Shown here: in pieces, positions 5,593 to 7,699 of the stretch
How the letters are laid out: every line of letters begins with the position of its first letter
Numbering within the stretch: position 1 is the stretch's first letter
Source of the DNA: Syntrophomonadaceae bacterium
Lineage (GTDB): Bacteria; Bacillota_D; Dethiobacteria; DTU022
Assembly: GCA_003551865.1 (NCBI GenBank)
Contig: PUNU01000137.1
Location: forward strand, 1 to 7,699
Direction of reading: 5' to 3'
DNA length: 7,699 bases
Position numbers and translations under genes: made by a program
The notes under the pieces: model-generated
What the model saw: only the letters and a program-made list of their open reading frames with translations
Database searches by the model: none
Told to the model about the DNA's origin: nothing

Positions 5593-7699
5593 AACAAAGA
5601 CCAGGGAGCGAGGACTTCGAAAAAGGAGTCGCCGCCGTGCAGGTAGAGAGGCTCTTCTTTGTTGGTTTTGTCAAAGTAGAGGTTGGTTTTAAAGCCGTGG
5701 TCGGAAACCAGGAGCATAAGTGAACCGGCGGGCAGGTATTCAAGAAGCGGGTGCAGTTTTTTGCGGCTTTGTAACAGCAGCTCTTCCAGCAGTACCGGCA
5801 GTGGGTCGCGGGATACATGTATTTTTTCGTCAACGAAGTTGTATTTCATTGCTTTTAGCGGTTTTTCCCGGTCCGCGCGGTTGTGCCGGTTGTCGACAGC
5901 CTGAAGAAATGCGGGCGGATCGGATATTAGTTCGGCTACCAGCTGTTCATCCATGTTCAGTATATGGCCGAGCAGGCCCTCCTCTATCAGCGGTTGTACC
6001 TGAATTTCGGTTACCGTCGGCATTGCAGCCCAAAGCAGGCCTTCTTTTAGCACCGTAAAATTGTGGTTTGCAAGAGCGTTATCGAGCATGGTTTCCCAAA
6101 TATCTAGGCGGGCCCCGTCGAGCACAACCAGGAAAACCCCACGGCCGTTTCCTTCTTTTACCGTCCAGCCAGGCAGCTGCCTAAAAAGACCGGAAAGGGT
6201 TTGCCGGCGGGAAGAAGTTTCCTGTTCTAAATAGCGGGAAAAAGCGCTGTTTAAGGGTTCCAGCAAAGAACCATAGCGGCGGTTCCACCTTTTAACGGTT
6301 ACCTCAGGGAGCAGGACCCCGGCCGGAGCTTCTTCCAGTCTGGCCAGCGACAGCTCGAAAGGGGAGAGCATGCGGTAAAGCCGCTCCCAGTTTTTATCAT
6401 TTGCCGGAGGGCTTTGAGCTATTTGTTCGGTTTCATGTAAGATCAGGCCGCACCGGGCCAGGTTGTGCAAGACCTGCAGGGAAGCATTTTTATCATCCCG
6501 GTGGGATGCGGTCAGCCCGGCGCCTGTTTTGGGGAAGGTTTTTATCGCGTCGCGCAGCATGCCGACCATGATATTCAACTGAGGAGCGGATTCTTCCGCA
6601 GAAATTTTTACGGCCAGTTTTTTGGCCAGTTCCCGGCTTACCGCTGGGAAAAACGGTTCGTCAATCATCAGTTCCAACAAGATTTCAAAGCGGTGGGAGG
6701 CGGAAGAGTTTAACCGGAAGCAGCACTCCAGCAGTTGTTCTGCCGTGACCATGGAGACTGCTGCTTCAGTAGCGGTTTCCAGGAATTTTTCCTGCAGGGG
6801 AATCTGCTCCGTCAACAGGTGTTCACCCAGGGAGCCCAGTTCGGTCCGGTAATCGCGCCAGCCTTTTATTTCTGTGTCAGGACGGCCGACTAAAAGCTCT
6901 TCAAACAGATCAAGGCGGTCTTCACCGGCTTGTTCGCCTCTTCTATCGGCCGGGCAGTATTGGCTGAGCCAGCCCCACAGCAAAGCCAAGGCGAAGAGTT
7001 TTTCTTCCTTGAGCGATCCGGCCAGGGGGATGAGGCGGGGATATTTTTCCTCCAGGAAGGAGCGTGCCTTTTGTCCCGGCTCCCCTGGCTCAGCCGTTCC
7101 CCTTTCGCGGTTAAACATGGCTGATTCTTCCCGACGGGTAACCCGCACATATTCGGGCGGTTTTTCTTCACCGCCGGTTAGCCAGCGTTGAAAAAGTTCC
7201 TGCAGCTGGGCGGTGTTGAAAACCCTTTCCGCTAAAAGTTCCTGGAGCTCATCCACCGAACGTTCGGCAATCATGGCATCTCCGGTTAGAGCCCGGTTGA
7301 TTTGGGCGATGGTGTTTTGATTTATGAGAGAATCCAGGTGCTCGACCAGTTCAGTTCCGGTTGATTTATTGTCAACTTTGAGCAGGTTTAAAAGCGGCTC
7401 CGCTTCCCGCCTTCGGCCGATTATTTCCAAGTGCTCGGCGTGGGCGGTGATTTTTTGTCTATGCTCCGGGACCTGCAGGGCGTTCAGGTAAGCTTTAATC
7501 CCGCGAAGAATTTGTTCTTCAAGTTCGGTTATGTTCGGCAGGGAGACTGTTTCACCCAAGGCAAAACCGCAGGAGCAGGACGGGCGTTCCGCCAGCAGCA
7601 GCTCGTCTGCCGCCTGGCATTCTCTTTCCAGGGGCTGGGCCAGGCGCCGGTTGACCGCCACCAGGTCGTCCTGCACTACTACGGCGTTGATCTTGCCCA
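5580..7699 (-). CDS. PglZ-domain protein (alkaline phosphatase superfamily) with upstream CxCGF module, 5'-truncated by window
   Basis: The frame is open through the window edge and a GTG at 7676 looks internal, so about 705 C-terminal residues are visible. Numbering from that GTG: residues 1-170 are helical and contain C20 and C34/C36 in PSCSCGF, possibly part of a zinc-ribbon-like site. About 180-500 is a charged, mainly helical region that I do not recognise. About 512-690 matches the PglZ type of alkaline-phosphatase fold: FLVVLDGARLD (metal-ligand D520), AMPTVTEI with candidate nucleophile T554 or T556, VSDHGF (D659, H660), and HGG at 680-682. PglZ domains occur in BREX and Pgl phage-defence systems and in PorX-type regulators. 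No receiver is visible here, which argues against a plain PorX. The gene converges on the kinase operon and its partners lie past position 7699. The sampled block is GC-richer than the + strand genes. The PglZ call is good; the system assignment is open. Confidence 0.8.
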   Translation of the reverse strand, partial: GKINAVVVQDDLVAVNRRLAQPLERECQAADELLLAERPSCSCGFALGETVSLPNITELEEQILRGIKAYLNALQVPEHRQKITAHAEHLEIIGRRREAEPLLNLLKVDNKSTGTELVEHLDSLINQNTIAQINRALTGDAMIAERSVDELQELLAERVFNTAQLQELFQRWLTGGEEKPPEYVRVTRREESAMFNRERGTAEPGEPGQKARSFLEEKYPRLIPLAGSLKEEKLFALALLWGWLSQYCPADRRGEQAGEDRLDLFEELLVGRPDTEIKGWRDYRTELGSLGEHLLTEQIPLQEKFLETATEAAVSMVTAEQLLECCFRLNSSASHRFEILLELMIDEPFFPAVSRELAKKLAVKISAEESAPQLNIMVGMLRDAIKTFPKTGAGLTASHRDDKNASLQVLHNLARCGLILHETEQIAQSPPANDKNWERLYRMLSPFELSLARLEEAPAGVLLPEVTVKRWNRRYGSLLEPLNSAFSRYLEQETSSRRQTLSGLFRQLPGWTVKEGNGRGVFLVVLDGARLDIWETMLDNALANHNFTVLKEGLLWAAMPTVTEIQVQPLIEEGLLGHILNMDEQLVAELISDPPAFLQAVDNRHNRADREKPLKAMKYNFVDEKIHVSRDPLPVLLEELLLQSRKKLHPLLEYLPAGSLMLLVSDHGFKTNLYFDKTNKEEPLYLHGGDSFFEVLAPWSLLKKA

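Noticed and set aside
5720..6058. Open + strand frames opposite the PglZ gene, here and at 6465-7191.
   Set aside because: They are antisense to a gene with clear conserved motifs, show low-complexity Ser/Arg/Gly-rich translations and lack ribosome binding sites.
1..7699. CRISPR arrays, tRNA or rRNA genes, and intact insertion sequences.
   Set aside because: No regularly spaced repeats, tRNA-like folds, rRNA sequence or transposase frames were seen.

Overview
The window reads like a chromosomal segment of a Gram-positive anaerobe, most likely a clostridial (Peptococcaceae-like) Firmicute. This is inferred from purine-rich Shine-Dalgarno sites, a TTG start, the style of the sensor kinases and mid-range GC; no marker gene is present to fix the taxonomy. 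Base composition is uneven: hand counts of sampled 100-bp blocks give about 34-38% GC in the first kilobase, 45-49% in the middle of the first kinase, and about 61% in one block of the minus-strand gene.

Positions 2-5357 hold three genes on the + strand in an operon-like array. (1) A membrane histidine kinase, cut off at its 5' end by the window edge, with several transmembrane helices, GAF, PAS, HisKA and an apparently intact ATPase domain. (2) A soluble paralogue with a degenerate receiver-like N-terminus, GAF, PAS and a HisKA domain with an intact phospho-accepting histidine. Its ATP-binding domain has lost the recognisable N, G1 and G2 boxes, so it looks like a pseudokinase. (3) A response regulator joining a complete receiver to a complete HD-GYP domain, expected to hydrolyse cyclic di-GMP. 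Genes 1 and 2 lie 51 nt apart in the same reading frame, and genes 2 and 3 overlap by 17 nt. The simplest model is that the kinase pair phosphorylates or dephosphorylates the regulator and so lowers or restores cyclic di-GMP.

Positions 5358-5579 are a convergent intergenic region with two hairpins and no credible gene. One hairpin sits beside a short tandem repeat and may be a terminator or a REP-like remnant. The other is an A/T-rich, bidirectional terminator-like palindrome.

Positions 5580-7699, on the minus strand, hold the C-terminal part of a large protein ending in a PglZ-type alkaline-phosphatase-superfamily domain. A CxCGF motif lies near the window edge, and the frame stays open through that edge. 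PglZ domains are known from BREX and Pgl phage defence and from PorX-type regulators. The partner genes that would tell these apart lie beyond the window.
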